From positions 1 to 6,080 of the forward strand of contig CABUWG010000075.1 of NCBI GenBank assembly GCA_902495305.1: a stretch of DNA of 6,080 bases, written 5' to 3'. The stretch's first letter is position 1, and the number at the start of each line of letters is the position of its first letter. This document shows, in pieces, positions 5,746-6,080 of this stretch. The notes beneath the pieces are model-generated. The model searched no databases. It was not told where the DNA came from and saw only the letters and a program-made list of their open reading frames with translations. The DNA is from an uncultured Pseudomonadota bacterium. GTDB taxonomy: Bacteria; Pseudomonadota; Alphaproteobacteria; RF32; CAG-239. A program made the position numbers and the translations under genes.

Positions 5746-6002
5746 TTTCCTTATCTCTAAATTCACTTTTATTTTATGATTTTTATTTTCTTCCTTATTT
5801 GTTTTTTATCTTTTATATTTTCTCCTGTCTTTCTCTATGCTTTTTCTCTCCTTATCCTTTTTCTCTTCCACTACCAGTTCTCCGTCATTCGCTCCCTTTT
5901 TTTATTTTTCACGTCCTCTCCCTTTTTGCCGCCACTTTTCTTTTTTATTTTCTGGTTTTGATTTCTTCATCAAGATTGTTATTTTTAATTGTTACTTTTT
6001 GA
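5746..6002. other. Pyrimidine-rich tract without a credible gene
   Basis: By count, 5761-5940 holds only 29 purines in 180 bases on the + strand. Several + strand frames stay open here because every stop codon needs two purines. Their Phe/Leu/Ser-only translations are therefore expected by composition and are not called as genes. On the - strand the same bases give Lys/Glu/Arg-rich frames with scattered stops, including one frame from ATG 5970 to 5806 broken by a single TAA at 5904-5902. No ribosome site or promoter stands out. A decayed gene, an untranslated RNA or a plain compositional oddity are all possible. Confidence 0.55.
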
Positions 6003-6049
6003 CTGCCAAAAAGGCCGGGAGGCCGGCAGCCAAAAATAAAAAGGCAGCC
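6003..6049. repeat. GC-rich hairpin with flanking short direct repeats
   Basis: CTGCC (6003-6007) pairs with GGCAG (6025-6029). Inside, GGCC (6013-6016) pairs with GGCC (6021-6024) around a GGGA loop of the GNRA type, and the five A at 6008-6012 are left as a bulge. An alternative inner stem, GCCGG (6014-6018) with CCGGC (6023-6027), is also possible. GGCAGCC occurs twice, at 6025-6031 and 6043-6049, separated by AAAAATAAAAA. The GC-rich block contrasts sharply with the T-rich tract before it. It could be a dispersed intergenic repeat, a terminator-like element or the end of a gene beyond the window. I cannot decide from one copy. Confidence 0.4.
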
Positions 6050-6080
6050 CTACGCTCATTTGCTAAGGTTTCAGAGCAAA

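Noticed and set aside
5992..6078. Possible 3' end of a - strand gene entering from the right (28 codons ending KK and TAA)
   Set aside because: Only 28 codons are visible, they overlap the structured GC-rich repeat, and other frames are open over the same bases. There is too little to call a gene.
5776..6080. Open + strand frames (5776-5961, 5799-6002 and one from ATG 5837 to the right edge) that look like hydrophobic small proteins
   Set aside because: Stop codons need purines and the tract has few, so long open frames are expected. The translations are low-complexity Phe/Leu/Ser strings with no start signals. The frame running to the edge turns abruptly Ala/Lys-rich in the GC-rich element and cannot be judged.

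Overview
The window reads as a stretch of chromosome from a low-to-moderate GC bacterium, most likely an alphaproteobacterium. The evidence is the tyrosyl-tRNA synthetase, whose long internal blocks (for example the SVNRMLTMDSVK, LEREQ-SFLEFNYM and NEAKKILAFEAT regions) match the alphaproteobacterial type. It stands divergently from anmK, a pairing I recall from that class. Coding regions are moderately GC-rich, whereas spacers are very AT-rich and carry many A and T runs. An uncultured gut or host-associated alphaproteobacterium would fit, but that is inference.

Layout: 1-273 is AT-rich spacer with a promoter candidate. 274-621 (+) encodes a small three-helix membrane protein of unknown function. 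It converges on a WG-repeat lipoprotein gene (662-1873, -), and a bidirectional terminator at 625-660 separates the two. Upstream of the lipoprotein gene lies a perfect TATAAT -10 box behind two 10-bp direct repeats 21 bp apart, the best regulatory-site candidate here. anmK (2059-3159, -) ends in a terminator at 2022-2053. A 91-bp divergent spacer leads to tyrS (3251-4507, +), which ends in a UUCG-loop terminator. Two unrecognised genes (4636-5148 and 5190-5669, both +) follow, probably as one transcript, ending in a terminator at 5713-5738.

From about 5740 to the right edge I see no convincing gene. About 180 bases are strongly pyrimidine-rich on the + strand. After this comes a GC-rich hairpin with short direct repeats that runs toward the edge.

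Only anmK (cell-wall recycling) and tyrS (translation) have firm functions, and they are housekeeping genes. The others have no evident shared pathway. I see no mobile element, CRISPR array, tRNA or rRNA, and no clear undescribed system. The items most worth a second look are the unrecognised gene pair, the repeat-bearing lipoprotein promoter, the polypyrimidine tract and the structured right-hand edge.
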